This document shows positions 34,322 to 42,405 of a stretch of DNA of 64,000 bases, piece by piece; the stretch's first letter is position 1; every line of letters starts with the position of its first letter. The notes beneath the pieces are model-generated. The model searched no databases, had not been told where the DNA came from, and saw only the letters and a program-made list of their open reading frames with translations. The stretch lies in NCBI GenBank assembly GCA_938046585.1, contig CALIWR010000003.1, forward strand, positions 143,972 to 207,971, given 5' to 3'. The stretch is from an uncultured Propionibacteriaceae bacterium (GTDB lineage: Bacteria > Actinomycetota > Actinomycetes > Propionibacteriales > Propionibacteriaceae). The translations under genes and the position numbers were made by a program.

Positions 34322-35707
34322 ATGCGGGCTCTGACCTGCGCCTGGCGCTTTGTTGTGCGCAAGAGAGTGAAGACGCTGATCATGTTCGGCATTCTGCTCT
34401 GCCTGGCCACTGTGATGCTGAGTATGATGGCGGTCAAGCAATCCACGGACGCGGCAGCTAAAGAGGCCGGGCAGCAACTGCTGACGGGTTTTAAGCTGGA
34501 GAACAATCGTAAGAACAACCGTGGTACGGAGCGCGGCGGAGGCGTCGTCCGGGCCGCAGATATTGACGCCGTGAAAGGTATTCCCGGGGTGAAGGAGCAC
34601 TTCCGCCGGATGACGCTGACGGCCAACTTCGTGGGCGGCCAGGTTCTGAAGCTGCCAGGCGGTGTCCGCGACCCCTACGATGACCCGTCGAAGAAGGATT
34701 TCGCCAATATTCTCACCGGCTATGGGGAGAACAACACCGAGTTGGATGTGAATTTCCGGGCCGGTGGTTTCACGCTTAGCCCGGGTGGGCGACATATTAC
34801 CGAATCCGATGTCGCCAAGGCGCTCATTCACGAGGATCTCGCCAAGCAGAACGGTCTGAAGGTCGGCGATAGGGTCAAGCTGAAGGCCATCGCCAACGAC
34901 CCCGAGAATGCGAACAAATCCGATGCGGAAGTCGAGGTCGAGATCGTCGGCCTGTTCTCCGGGAAGAACATCAAGAGAGCCACCAATCGTATCGAGATGG
35001 TGCAGAACCAGATCTTCACCGACCTGGACACCACCCGGAAACTTGCCAAGTATGACAGTGGCAAAGAAATCTATCAGGACGCCACCTTCTTCGTCGATTC
35101 ACCTGGCAAGGTGGACGCTGTGGTGAATCAGGCGAAGCAGCTGACGATCGATTGGAAGCTCTTCCAGCTGAACAAGACCGACCAGACCCTGTCTGGGGTC
35201 ACCGGTACGGTTAGCACCATCTACCGGCTGGTCGACGCCATGATGGTGGCCACCGTGATCTTCGGTGTCGTCGTGATCTGCCTGGTGCTGGTGTTGTGGT
35301 CGCGGGAACGGCGCCGCGAGACCGGGATCCTGCTGGCCGTCGGCACCTCGAAACCGGGGATCGTGATCCAGCACCTGCTGGAATTGGTGCTGATCGCCAT
35401 CCCGGCCTTCGGGCTGGCGTGGTTCGCAGCGCAGGGAGTCGCCCAGTTCATCGGTAACCAGGTGGTGTCTCAGGCTGCAGAGTCGACGGCTCGGCAGCAG
35501 GCCCAGCAGTTGGGCAGCAATCTCGGCGCTGACCAGGAGTCGGCGCTGTCAGGCAAGACCCTCGACCATGTCCAGGTGATGCTGGACCTCGGGCAGTGGG
35601 GCCTGGTCTGCGGGATCTCGCTGGCCCTGATCTGCGTCGCCGTCCTGATCGCCTCTGTGCCGACCCTGCGGGCCAAGCCCAAGGCCCTGCTCACCCAGCT
35701 GTCATGA
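34322..35707 (+). CDS. FtsX/MacB-type ABC transporter permease, first subunit
   Basis: This 461-residue permease has the MacB/FtsX layout. One helix near residues 15-38 (TLIMFGILLCLATVMLSMMA) is followed by an extracytoplasmic domain of about 270 residues, then three helices at 300-325, 355-375 and 430-450. Conserved pieces include IPGVKEHFRRMTLTANFVGG, VKALIHEDLAKQNGLKVGDR-like text near 170-190, and RERRRETGILLAVGTSKPGI, the coupling region after helix 2. GAGAAGGGA precedes the ATG by about 5 bases. The last codons overlap the second permease start. With the LolD-type ATPase at 36944 it forms a predicted exporter or mechanotransmission complex. Peptide or lipoprotein export is possible; the substrate is unknown. 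Confidence 0.88.
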   Translation: MRALTCAWRFVVRKRVKTLIMFGILLCLATVMLSMMAVKQSTDAAAKEAGQQLLTGFKLENNRKNNRGTERGGGVVRAADIDAVKGIPGVKEHFRRMTLTANFVGGQVLKLPGGVRDPYDDPSKKDFANILTGYGENNTELDVNFRAGGFTLSPGGRHITESDVAKALIHEDLAKQNGLKVGDRVKLKAIANDPENANKSDAEVEVEIVGLFSGKNIKRATNRIEMVQNQIFTDLDTTRKLAKYDSGKEIYQDATFFVDSPGKVDAVVNQAKQLTIDWKLFQLNKTDQTLSGVTGTVSTIYRLVDAMMVATVIFGVVVICLVLVLWSRERRRETGILLAVGTSKPGIVIQHLLELVLIAIPAFGLAWFAAQGVAQFIGNQVVSQAAESTARQQAQQLGSNLGADQESALSGKTLDHVQVMLDLGQWGLVCGISLALICVAVLIASVPTLRAKPKALLTQLS

Positions 35708-36933
35708 TGCTGCTGAAACGGGCTTGGCTGTCGGTGAGCCGGCGGCCAGGGAAGACCGTGGTGTTGCTGTTGATCATGACGGTGATCTTCACCGCCCTGG
35801 TGTCGGAGGCCACCGTACGGGGCTCTATGGCGAGCCTGCGCGATCAGGTCAGCCGCGGGGTGCCTGCCGGATTCGTGGTCCGCCCGAACAGCGGCGACCT
35901 CAGCGCCGCGCATGCGGAGGCGGTGCGCGGCGTGCCCGGCGTCACCGGCTACAACTACGTACGCAACCTGCCGGTGGTTCTCAAAGACGCCAGGCTGGTT
36001 GAGATGGTTGGCGGCGTGCAGTTGTCCGATGATGTGGTGCCCGAGGCTGCCATGGCCGGAGTCACCCGCAGCGACCTGGTCTCGGATTTCACCACTAAGC
36101 GGTACGAATTGGTCGCGGGGCGGCACCTGACCGCCACTGACCAGCATTCCGCGGTAATCCACCAGGACCTGGCGGCCAAGAACGGGCTGAGGCTGGGCAG
36201 CCAGCTCACGCTCACCCGGGATGGCCGGAGCGTGACGGTCACCATTGTCGGATTGTTCACCGGATCGAAGCAACGAGCGAGCTTGCCGTCGGAGATGGCC
36301 GAGAACACCTGCTATACGGATCTGGCTTCCAGTGGGGAGCTGGCCCCGGCGGCGGGGCTCACCGAGGCCCAGTATCTGGTCTCAAGCGCCGCAGATCTCA
36401 GCGCTACGATCGCCCGGGCCAAGCAACTGCCGCTGGCCTGGAACGATCTGCAGGTGGCCGACAATGCCGCATCCTTCGCGGGGCTGCTTTCTGGGATCGC
36501 TACCGTGGAGAGCCTGTTGAACCTGCTGTTGGCGGCGGTGAGCCTGGCCAGTATCGCGATCTTGGTGTTCGTGCTGGTGTTCTGGGTTCGGGGCCGGGTG
36601 CATGAGATCGGGATCCTGCTGTCGGTCGGAACCTCCAAGGGCCGGCTGCTGGCGCAGTTCCTGATGGAACTGACGATGATCGCGATTCTTGCGGGGGGCC
36701 TGACGTTCCTGGTGGCCAGCCAGGTCTCCCAGCTGGTCGGCGATGCCCTGATCGGGCAGGCCGCCGGTTCCGGTGAAGTGTCGTCACCGAGGACCACGAT
36801 CGCCACCGCGTCCCTGGTCGACTTCGGACGCGCCTGGCTGCTCGGCTACGGCGTGGTGCTGCTGTCGGCAGTGGTGGCGATGATCCCGATGCTGCGGCTC
36901 ACGCCGAAGCAGATCCTGTCGAAGATGAGTTAG
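35704..36933 (+). CDS. FtsX/MacB-type ABC transporter permease, second subunit
   Basis: This 409-residue paralogue of the preceding permease starts MMLLKRAWLSVSRRPGKTVV with a first helix near residues 17-38. An extracytoplasmic domain contains ARLVEMVGGVQLSDDVVPEA and HQDLAAKNGLRLGSQLTLTR. Three C-terminal helices follow, with WVRGRVHEIGILLSVGTSKG as the coupling stretch. The ATG overlaps the stop of the first permease gene, so the pair is translated together and probably forms a heterodimer. It ends 10 bases before the ATPase gene. The domain layout is the same as in MacB-type or Bce-like permeases, but it lacks the ten-helix BceB pattern. Confidence 0.88.
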   Translation: MMLLKRAWLSVSRRPGKTVVLLLIMTVIFTALVSEATVRGSMASLRDQVSRGVPAGFVVRPNSGDLSAAHAEAVRGVPGVTGYNYVRNLPVVLKDARLVEMVGGVQLSDDVVPEAAMAGVTRSDLVSDFTTKRYELVAGRHLTATDQHSAVIHQDLAAKNGLRLGSQLTLTRDGRSVTVTIVGLFTGSKQRASLPSEMAENTCYTDLASSGELAPAAGLTEAQYLVSSAADLSATIARAKQLPLAWNDLQVADNAASFAGLLSGIATVESLLNLLLAAVSLASIAILVFVLVFWVRGRVHEIGILLSVGTSKGRLLAQFLMELTMIAILAGGLTFLVASQVSQLVGDALIGQAAGSGEVSSPRTTIATASLVDFGRAWLLGYGVVLLSAVVAMIPMLRLTPKQILSKMS

Positions 36934-36943
36934 GAAAATCACC

Positions 36944-37576
<633 letters not shown>

Positions 37577-37609
37577 GATCCAGGGCGGTCGCGCGCTGAC
37601 CGATCCGAC

Positions 37610-37642
37610 AATCGTGGGCCCGGGAACTCCGGGCCCACGATT
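37610..37642 (+). terminator. Hairpin terminator of the FtsX-type exporter operon
   Basis: AATCGTGGGCCCGG and CCGGGCCCACGATT form a perfect 14-bp stem around a 5-base loop (GAACT). It lies 34 bases after the ATPase stop. No long T-run follows, which is common for actinobacterial terminators. The 120 bases between it and the DUF600 array hold nothing else I can identify apart from a lone GGCAGTTGTGCC motif near 37701. Confidence 0.8.
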
Positions 37643-37764
37643 CGTTCGCAGTGCTCTAGGCAGTGCCATATGATCCACGAGGGCGAGAAATCTCGACACG
37701 TGGCAGTTGTGCCGACGAGAGCGCGATCGTCTCAGGCGCCTGGACTCTGGGTGCGTTGCCCTGC

Positions 37765-38235
37765 TCAGTTCTCGTCGACTGGGCCGAAGTCTGGTTTGCC
37801 GCCTAGGGACACGATCCATCTGTCTCGCGCCCGCCAGCCCGGGTCGTCGGGGTTCTCTTTTGTTCCTTCGTAGTCCCAGGTGGATTCGACGCTTCCCTGT
37901 TCCGGGTCGTAGGTCACGATGATCCGCTCGGGCATCTCCGGGAACTGTTTGAGGATATTCAGCAGATCAAGCCAACCGGAAGTGTGCTGCTCGTCGTTCA
38001 GGCGGAAGAAGTCATAATCACCTTCGGGATCCAGGAGTGGCAGTTCTCCGAAGCCGCAGAACTGACCACGGTAGCGATAGTAGACCCCGATATCTATCGA
38101 GCTCTCATCAAGGATCGTGTAGAGCCAGATCCGGTCGATGCTAGGGTTTCCACCCGCGTAGTTCACGGCTGCCTGGAGGTTCTTCTCGACGAAGGCCTCG
38201 AAGGCCAGTTGTGCTTCTGTCTGCCTAGTCATCAT
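37765..38235 (-). CDS. YezG/DUF600-family immunity protein, copy 1
   Basis: This 156-residue cytoplasmic protein matches the YezG (DUF600) family, whose founding member neutralises the Bacillus YeeF nuclease toxin. It starts MMTRQTEAQLAFEAFVEKNL and continues to WLYTILDESSIDIGVYYRYR, CGFGELPLLDPEGDYDFFRL and PEMPERIIVTYDPEQGSVES. The WRARDRWIVSLGGKPDFGPV end is shared by all copies. AAGGAG precedes the ATG. It is the last of four tandem units in transcription order. It has one extra residue, DEN, at its C-terminus. The central residues 65-105 differ from those of copy 3 and nearly equal those of copy 4. Confidence 0.85.
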   Translation of the reverse strand: MMTRQTEAQLAFEAFVEKNLQAAVNYAGGNPSIDRIWLYTILDESSIDIGVYYRYRGQFCGFGELPLLDPEGDYDFFRLNDEQHTSGWLDLLNILKQFPEMPERIIVTYDPEQGSVESTWDYEGTKENPDDPGWRARDRWIVSLGGKPDFGPVDEN

Positions 38236-38362
38236 GTCATCTCCTTCTCCAAAGTGGAGGCCGTTCGTGGGGTTTGGGATTTCGTATGATGATGTTGAGG
38301 TCTGGAGAGCATCACTGCGGAGTGATTTCTGCTGTGCCGATGGTGCCAGGATTCTAGATGGC

Positions 38363-38414
38363 AGGAGGTCTCGACGCTTGGGGTATGTGATTGATCTCAA
38401 ACGTCGAGACTCCT
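38363..38414 (-). other. Inverted repeat in the spacer after immunity copy 2
   Basis: On the minus strand AGGAGTCTCGACG pairs with CGTCGAGACCTCCT, a 13-bp stem with one bulge around an 18-24-base loop. It begins about 17 bases after the stop of the copy-2 remnant and follows an AT-rich TAATATACTATAG. The same structure recurs at 39026-39078 and 39691-39742. It could be an intra-operon attenuator, an RNA-processing site or a promoter-associated structure. Confidence 0.55.
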
Positions 38415-38431
38415 ATAGTATATTACCCTGC

Positions 38432-38898
38432 TCAGTTCTCGACTGGGCCGAAGACTGGTTTGCCGCCTAGGGACACGATCCATCTGTCTCGCGCCCGCCA
38501 GCCCGGGTCGTCGGGATCATCTTTCGTTCCCTCATAATCCCAGGAGGATTCGACGCTGCCCTGCTCAGGGTCATAGGCCACGATAATCCGCTCCGGCATC
38601 TCCGGTAGTTTTTCATCGTGTTCAGGAGATCGATCCAGCTGGAGATGTCCTGCTCTTCTCGTAGACGTCGGGAATCATAGTAGCCATCGGGATCAAGTAG
38701 TGGCAGTTCTCCGAAGCCGCAGCACCGGCCGCGGTAGCGGTAGTAGACTCCGACATCTATCGAGCCCTCGTCAAGGATCGTGTAGAGCCAGATCCGGTCG
38801 ATGCTAGGGTTTCCACCCGCGTAGTTCACGGCTGCCTGGAGGTTCTTCTCGACGAAGGTCTCGAAGGCCAGTTGTGCTTCTGTCTGCCTAGTCATCAT
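38432..38898 (-). pseudogene. YezG/DUF600-family immunity gene, copy 2, frameshifted
   Basis: The first 95 or so residues read through as in the other copies (MMTRQTEAQLAFETFVEKNL to LREEQDISSWIDLLNTMK). Then a single-base loss in the A-run of ATGAAAAACTACCGGAG shifts the frame, and the chain ends at 38467 with an unrelated tail. In the restored frame the DNA still encodes PEMPERII, EGSVESSWDYEGTKDDP-like text and the common end to 38432. The lesion is therefore recent. The variable middle segment differs from all other copies. A truncated product of 143 residues may still be made, but it lacks the conserved C-terminal half. Confidence 0.75.
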
Positions 38899-39025
38899 GT
38901 CATCTCCTTGTCGAGGGTGGAGGCCGTTCGTGGGGTTTGGGATTTCGTATGATGATGTTGAGGTCTGGGGATCATCACTGCGGAGTGATTTCTGTCCTGT
39001 CGATGGTGCCAGGATTCTAGATGGT

Positions 39026-39078
39026 AGGAGGTCTCGACGCTTGGAACATGTGTATTGATCTCAAGCGTCGAGACTCCT
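39026..39078 (-). other. Inverted repeat in the spacer after immunity copy 3
   Basis: This is the second example of the AGGAGTCTCGACG / CGTCGAGACCTCCT stem, here with loop changes that keep the pairing (GCTTG against CAAGC). The compensating change in the loop-proximal pairs supports selection for structure. It lies in the 197-bp spacer between copies 3 and 2. Confidence 0.55.
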
Positions 39079-39095
39079 GTACTATATTGCCCCGC

Positions 39096-39563
39096 TTAGT
39101 TCTCGACTGGGCCGAAGTCTGGTTTGCCGCCTAGGGATACGATCCATCTGTCTCGCGCCCGCCAGCCCGGGTCGTCGGGGTTCTCTTTTGTTCCTTCGTA
39201 GTCCCAGGTGGATTCGACGCTGCCCTGCTCAGGGTCGTAGGCCACGATGATCCGCTCGGGCATCTCCGGCAACTGTCGCATTGCGCTTATGAAGCTGTCC
39301 CAATCAAATTCATCCTGTTCGTCTTCTAGCTGCTCACCGTCGTAATGTCCTTCTGGATCTAGAAATGGCAGTTCTCCGAAGCCGCAGAACTGACCACGGT
39401 AGCGGTAATAGATTCCGACATCGATCGAGCTCTCGTCAAGGATCGTGTAGAGCCAGATCCGATCGATATCAGGGTTTCCACCCGCGTAGTTCACGGCTGC
39501 CTGGAGATTCTTCTCGACGAAGGCCTCGAAGGCCAGTTGTGCTTCTGGTTGCCTAGTCATCAT
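39096..39563 (-). CDS. YezG/DUF600-family immunity protein, copy 3
   Basis: This 155-residue intact member of the array starts MMTRQPEAQLAFEAFVEKNL. The N-terminal 60 residues and the C-terminal 55 are nearly the same as in copies 1 and 4. The segment FLDPEGHYDGEQLEDEQDEF, continuing DWDSFISAMRQLPEMPERI, is unlike the others and more acidic. In DUF600 proteins this central part is where I would expect toxin contact, so copy 3 may recognise a different toxin variant. GAGATGAC precedes the ATG as in copies 1 and 2. It is transcribed after copy 4 and before the frameshifted copy 2. Confidence 0.85.
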   Translation of the reverse strand: MMTRQPEAQLAFEAFVEKNLQAAVNYAGGNPDIDRIWLYTILDESSIDVGIYYRYRGQFCGFGELPFLDPEGHYDGEQLEDEQDEFDWDSFISAMRQLPEMPERIIVAYDPEQGSVESTWDYEGTKENPDDPGWRARDRWIVSLGGKPDFGPVEN

Positions 39564-39690
39564 GTCATCTCCTTGTCTAGAGTCGAGGCCGTTCGTGGGG
39601 TATGGGATTCCGCATGATGATGTTGAGGTCTGGAGAGCATCACTGCGGAGTGATTTCTGCTGTGCCGATGGTGCCAGGATTCTAGATGGC

Positions 39691-39742
39691 AGGAGGTCTC
39701 GACGCTTGGGGTATGTGATTGATCTCAAACGTCGAGACTCCT
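39691..39742 (-). other. Inverted repeat in the spacer after immunity copy 4
   Basis: This third example of the stem has the same sequence as the one at 38363-38414 and stands about 17 bases after the copy-4 stop codon. The whole spacer, not only the stem, is nearly identical to that after copy 2, so the repeated unit is gene plus spacer with a period of about 664 bp. Confidence 0.55.
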
Positions 39743-39759
39743 ATAGTATATTACCCTGC

Positions 39760-40227
39760 TCAGTTCTCGACTGGGCCGAAGACTGGTTTGCCGCCTAGGG
39801 ACACGATCCATCTGTCTCGCGCCCGCCAGCCCGGGTCGTCGGGATCATCTTTCGTTCCCTCATAATCCCAGGAGGATTCGACGCTTCCCTGCTCAGGGTC
39901 ATAGGCCACGATAATCCGCTCGGGCATCTCCGGCAACTGTTTGAGGATATTCAGCAGATCAAGCCAACCGGAAGTGTGCTGCTCGTCGTTCAGGCGGAAG
40001 AAGTCATAATCACCTTCGGGATCCAGGAGTGGCAGTTCCCCGAAGCCGCAGCACCGGCCGCGGTAGCGATAGTAGACTCCGATATTCACGGATGACTGAC
40101 CGAAGATGGTGTAAATCCAAATCCGGTCGATGTCGGGGTTTCCACCCGCGTAGTTCACGGCTGCCTGGAGATTCTTCTCGACGAAGCTTTCGAAGGCCAG
40201 CTGTACGTCTGCTTCTATGTTAGCCAT
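39760..40227 (-). CDS. YezG/DUF600-family immunity protein, copy 4 (toxin-proximal)
   Basis: This 155-residue member lies nearest the nuclease gene, only 41 bases away, and is the first immunity gene to be transcribed after it. It starts MANIEADVQLAFESFVEKNL with AGGATGG about 6 bases upstream; an ATG nine bases earlier is an alternative. Its N-terminus and the segment IWIYTIFGQSSVNIGVYYRY differ from the other copies, while the centre EGDYDFFRLNDEQHTSGWLD equals copy 1. Being adjacent to the toxin, it is the best candidate for the cognate immunity protein. DUF600 pairing with Endonuclease_NS-type toxins is known from Bacillus YeeF-YezG. Confidence 0.87.
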   Translation of the reverse strand: MANIEADVQLAFESFVEKNLQAAVNYAGGNPDIDRIWIYTIFGQSSVNIGVYYRYRGRCCGFGELPLLDPEGDYDFFRLNDEQHTSGWLDLLNILKQLPEMPERIIVAYDPEQGSVESSWDYEGTKDDPDDPGWRARDRWIVSLGGKPVFGPVEN

Positions 40228-40268
40228 GTAATCCATCCTAGAAAATATTCACTTGGTTGTCAATGATC

Positions 40269-40820
40269 TCACTGAGAGAAGCGCTGAGGCGGCTTGATCA
40301 CACCATCGACGACAGAGTGCACCACGAAGCCAGATGGTCGCGCTGCGGTGCCCACATGATGCACTTCGATGAATACCTCTACTTTCTTACCTCCTCGAAT
40401 GGCATCGACCCATTCCCTTTCCATCGCGGCCCATTCGCCTTGGTTGATGCTTCTAAGTTGGGGAACGATGTTGCCGAGTCCACCGGAGCCATCGAACTGG
40501 TCGCCGAACAGGTGACCTGCATCATCCCCGAGCTGTTTGCCGGGGGGCTTCGAGTTGTATGAGCCCCTGGGTTGCCCGTCGGGCTTGAGTCTCAGATCGC
40601 TGGCATAGGCGGCGCGGATCCGGCCCTGGGAGTCTGTGATGTATTCATACCGGGGCTTTCCGGCGCCCCTGCCCAGGAAGTAGTGCTGGTTGGGCGCCAG
40701 GCGGCTGACCGTGGAGCGGCTGATCTTCGGACGCGCCCGGCCCACCACATCGAGATTCGTCATCAGCTTCTTGAACGGTCCCCGCAACAAAGGAGCCACC
40801 GTCTTGATCCGGTTTGGCAT
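40269..40820 (-). CDS. Nuclease toxin domain protein (DNA/RNA non-specific endonuclease type)
   Basis: This 183-residue protein is read as the toxic module of a type VII polymorphic toxin. The active-site region is GDDAGHLFGDQFDGSGGLGN, with His103 in the position of the DRGH-like catalytic histidine and Asn117 in GNIVPQ as the probable metal ligand. This is the pattern of the Endonuclea_NS_2 toxin domain found in Bacillus YeeF. The basic N-terminus MPNRIKTVAPLLRGPFKKLM lacks any secretion domain. AGGGGG stands 5 bases before the ATG. The trafficking domain is encoded by the separate gene just upstream, an unusual split. Four YezG-type immunity copies follow. Confidence 0.8.
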   Translation of the reverse strand: MPNRIKTVAPLLRGPFKKLMTNLDVVGRARPKISRSTVSRLAPNQHYFLGRGAGKPRYEYITDSQGRIRAAYASDLRLKPDGQPRGSYNSKPPGKQLGDDAGHLFGDQFDGSGGLGNIVPQLRSINQGEWAAMEREWVDAIRGGKKVEVFIEVHHVGTAARPSGFVVHSVVDGVIKPPQRFSQ

Positions 40821-40830
40821 GATTCCCCCT

Positions 40831-41289
40831 CTATTCGGTGAGGAGTCGGGCGAGGGCCATGCTGATGGCCTGGTTGATGGCGTACTCGACGCCCTTCTTC
40901 ACCAGGAAAGAGACCGGTCCGGCTGCGATAGCGGGAGCGATCAGAGCGAGTTGGAACAGGATCACACCCTTCAACACGACCACCGCATACGCACACACAT
41001 CGCACCCGGTCGCGGCGATCTCACAGGCCTGGGAAAACCTTACGAGGGCTTCCTGGTCTGAGTCGTGCCCGGACACATACTCGCCGAACGCATCGGTTCC
41101 CGGGCCATGGTTATGGGCCTGCACATGCCGGACTGCGGTCACCACCTGCGAATGAGCGGCGTCCATCGACCGGTCCATACTCTTCAGATGATCAGCCCAC
41201 TGATGCAACACGTCCTCATTCGTCTGAGGAAAGTCGTACCCCAGATACGAGATCGCCTTCACTAGCCACCCTGGCAATACCAACGCCAT
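40831..41289 (-). CDS. Type VII trafficking-domain protein (CpnT/LXG N-terminal-like)
   Basis: This 152-residue protein starts MALVLPGWLVKAISYLGYDF and continues with an amphipathic helical region ending in VLKGVILFQLALIAPAIAAG and FLVKKGVEYAINQAISMALA. The pattern of WLVKAISYLG at the start, helical bundle, and a closing hydrophobic-alanine stretch resembles the N-terminal, secretion-directing domain of CpnT-like and other actinobacterial WXG-type toxins. Here it stops by itself at TAG, 10 bases before the nuclease gene. In typical systems both are one polypeptide. The two proteins may associate for export, or one may be a remnant. The upstream neighbour overlaps no coding region but is only 8 bases away. 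Confidence 0.7.
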   Translation of the reverse strand: MALVLPGWLVKAISYLGYDFPQTNEDVLHQWADHLKSMDRSMDAAHSQVVTAVRHVQAHNHGPGTDAFGEYVSGHDSDQEALVRFSQACEIAATGCDVCAYAVVVLKGVILFQLALIAPAIAAGPVSFLVKKGVEYAINQAISMALARLLTE

Positions 41290-41296
41290 GAGAACC

Positions 41297-41626
41297 TCAG
41301 AGCTCCTGAGTGATGTGGTGGGCAAGATCAGCCTGGGCCTGCTCCAACCGCTGGTACTCCCCGGCAGTGTCTACCATCGCCTCACCCACCTCGGACATCT
41401 GCTCAGCCAGATCCCTGCACGCCGCCTCGAACGCCTGCTTCACCGCCGGCACCACCAGCGCCAACGCCGCATCCACCAGATGCTCGCCCCGGCCGGATCC
41501 GAGAGCCTCCACATCCAACCTGGCCAAACCCGCCTCCACGGCGGCCACCAGATCAGCGCCAGCCTCGTGATACGCCACCCCGCCACGACGCCACGCGCTC
41601 GGTGAGAATCCCAGATCGCCCGTCAT
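41297..41626 (-). CDS. WXG100-like small secretion partner
   Basis: This 109-residue helical protein starts MTGDLGFSPSAWRRGGVAYH, with a tryptophan near residue 12. Two long helices follow (LVAAVEAGLARLDVEALGSG and VKQAFEAACRDLAEQMSEVG). Size, composition and position directly before a trafficking-domain toxin gene fit the ESX/WXG100-type partner proteins. It overlaps nothing but is 3 bases from the upstream YbaB-like gene and 8 from the downstream one, so the genes form one operon. A start two codons upstream is possible. Its role as export partner is inferred from context. Confidence 0.65.
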   Translation of the reverse strand: MTGDLGFSPSAWRRGGVAYHEAGADLVAAVEAGLARLDVEALGSGRGEHLVDAALALVVPAVKQAFEAACRDLAEQMSEVGEAMVDTAGEYQRLEQAQADLAHHITQEL

Positions 41627-41628
41627 AC

Positions 41629-42039
41629 TCATACGTGCCTGTCCAATCGTTGTACGGCCTTCTCGTAGGCGCCGCGGAACTCAACCGACAACTCCTGCAA
41701 CCCAGCGGCGATCTCTCCCATCGGGGTATACGCCTCCTGCGCTGCAGCGACTTCCTCAGCCCAGTACTGGGCCCAGACCGTGTTCACCGCCTGCCGGATC
41801 CGGTCCTCCAGCTCCTCCAACGACGGGAACGACGACCCATACCAGACCGGATCTACCCGGATCGACGCCACCTCGAAATTCCGGATCGTGACCATCACCC
41901 GCTCCTGCGGATCCGACCCCGACAATTCCCGATCACTCGACAACACCCACTGCCCAGGCGGAGTGTCCGGTAGGGTCGCCGACCACTGCTCCACCCGCTC
42001 CTGCAACCGATCAAACACATCCGGCATCTCACCCGGCAT
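41629..42039 (-). CDS. YbaB/EbfC-like protein of the type VII toxin operon
   Basis: This 136-residue protein has a YbaB/EbfC-like core. RVMVTIRNFEVASIRVDPVW is a strand-rich stretch, followed by the helix LEELEDRIRQAVNTVWAQYW, the usual order in this fold. Such YbaB-like proteins are common beside ESX substrates in actinobacteria, although their function there is not settled. The ATG at 42039 lies 8 bases after GGGAGG and is preferred to a GTG at 42048 that is only one base from the same site. It is first in the operon 42039 to 37765. No signal peptide is visible, so the protein is cytoplasmic or co-secreted. Confidence 0.65.
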   Translation of the reverse strand: MPGEMPDVFDRLQERVEQWSATLPDTPPGQWVLSSDRELSGSDPQERVMVTIRNFEVASIRVDPVWYGSSFPSLEELEDRIRQAVNTVWAQYWAEEVAAAQEAYTPMGEIAAGLQELSVEFRGAYEKAVQRLDRHV

Positions 42040-42054
42040 GCCGGTCACCTCCCG

Positions 42055-42226
42055 TCAATGGAAGACCTGCCCCGGATCGACCCTCACACCCCCCACCCCC
42101 ATGTCAACCCCCTCGGCAGCCAACAAGCACACACAGAAAGCTTTCCCCGCCACGGAATCTTCGCTGAGTCCACTAGTCAGACCCGCATAGGCCGGAGTCG
42201 GCGCCCCAGACAAGAACGGCAAAATG
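42055..42226 (-). other. Possible remnant or small ORF upstream of the toxin operon
   Basis: The minus strand carries an open stretch reading LPFLSGAPTPAYAGLTSGLS and ending EGVDMGVGGVRVDPGQVFH just before the YbaB-like gene. No ATG or GTG start with a good ribosome-binding site is present; only a TTG near 42221 is available. It may be the end of a degraded type VII partner gene or only leader RNA. I cannot support a function. Confidence 0.25.
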
Positions 42227-42309
42227 TCACAACCGGCCCCGCCGCGCAGGAGCAGAAGTAGCCGGGAGTTGTGCCGTACTGGTCGTCCATGTGCGAGGAT
42301 GAACCCAGC

Positions 42310-42405
42310 CTCAGGTGGAACCCGGTGCGAGTCCGGGGCGGTCCCGCCACTGTGAGCCCCCTCAGCCTCCGGCTGGTGGTGCAAGCCAGGTCATCTGTGG
42401 GCCGC
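42310..42405 (+). promoter_or_regulatory. Cobalamin riboswitch upstream of cobTUS
   Basis: The core at 42314-42358 reads GGTGGAACCCGGTGCGAGTC, then CGGGGCGGTCCCGCCACTGTGA. This is a close match to the cobalamin riboswitch consensus of actinobacteria. The B12-box equivalent AAGCCAGGTCATCTG lies near 42383-42397. A variable GC-rich arm, CCCTCAGCCTCCGGCTGGTGG, lies between. GC-rich inverted segments at 42410-42505, close to the AGGAG of cobT, could form the expression platform that hides the ribosome-binding site. When B12 is plentiful, translation of cobT-cobU-cobS should fall. Confidence 0.92.

Larger units (their letters stand above)
37765..40227 (-). repeat. Tandem array of four gene-plus-spacer units, about 664 bp each
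   Basis: Start codons lie at 40227, 39563, 38898 and 38235, giving steps of 664, 665 and 663 bp. Each unit contains one DUF600 gene and a spacer of about 195 bp. Conserved gene ends and spacers flank a variable central segment, and residues such as RGRCCGFGEL (copies 2, 4) against RGQFCGFGEL (copies 1, 3) are distributed as a mosaic. This indicates repeated unequal exchange or gene conversion. Confidence 0.88.

Noticed and set aside
37765..40227. Regular repeats that might be a CRISPR array
   Set aside because: The repeat period is about 664 bp and most of each unit is a translated gene, so this is a tandem gene array.
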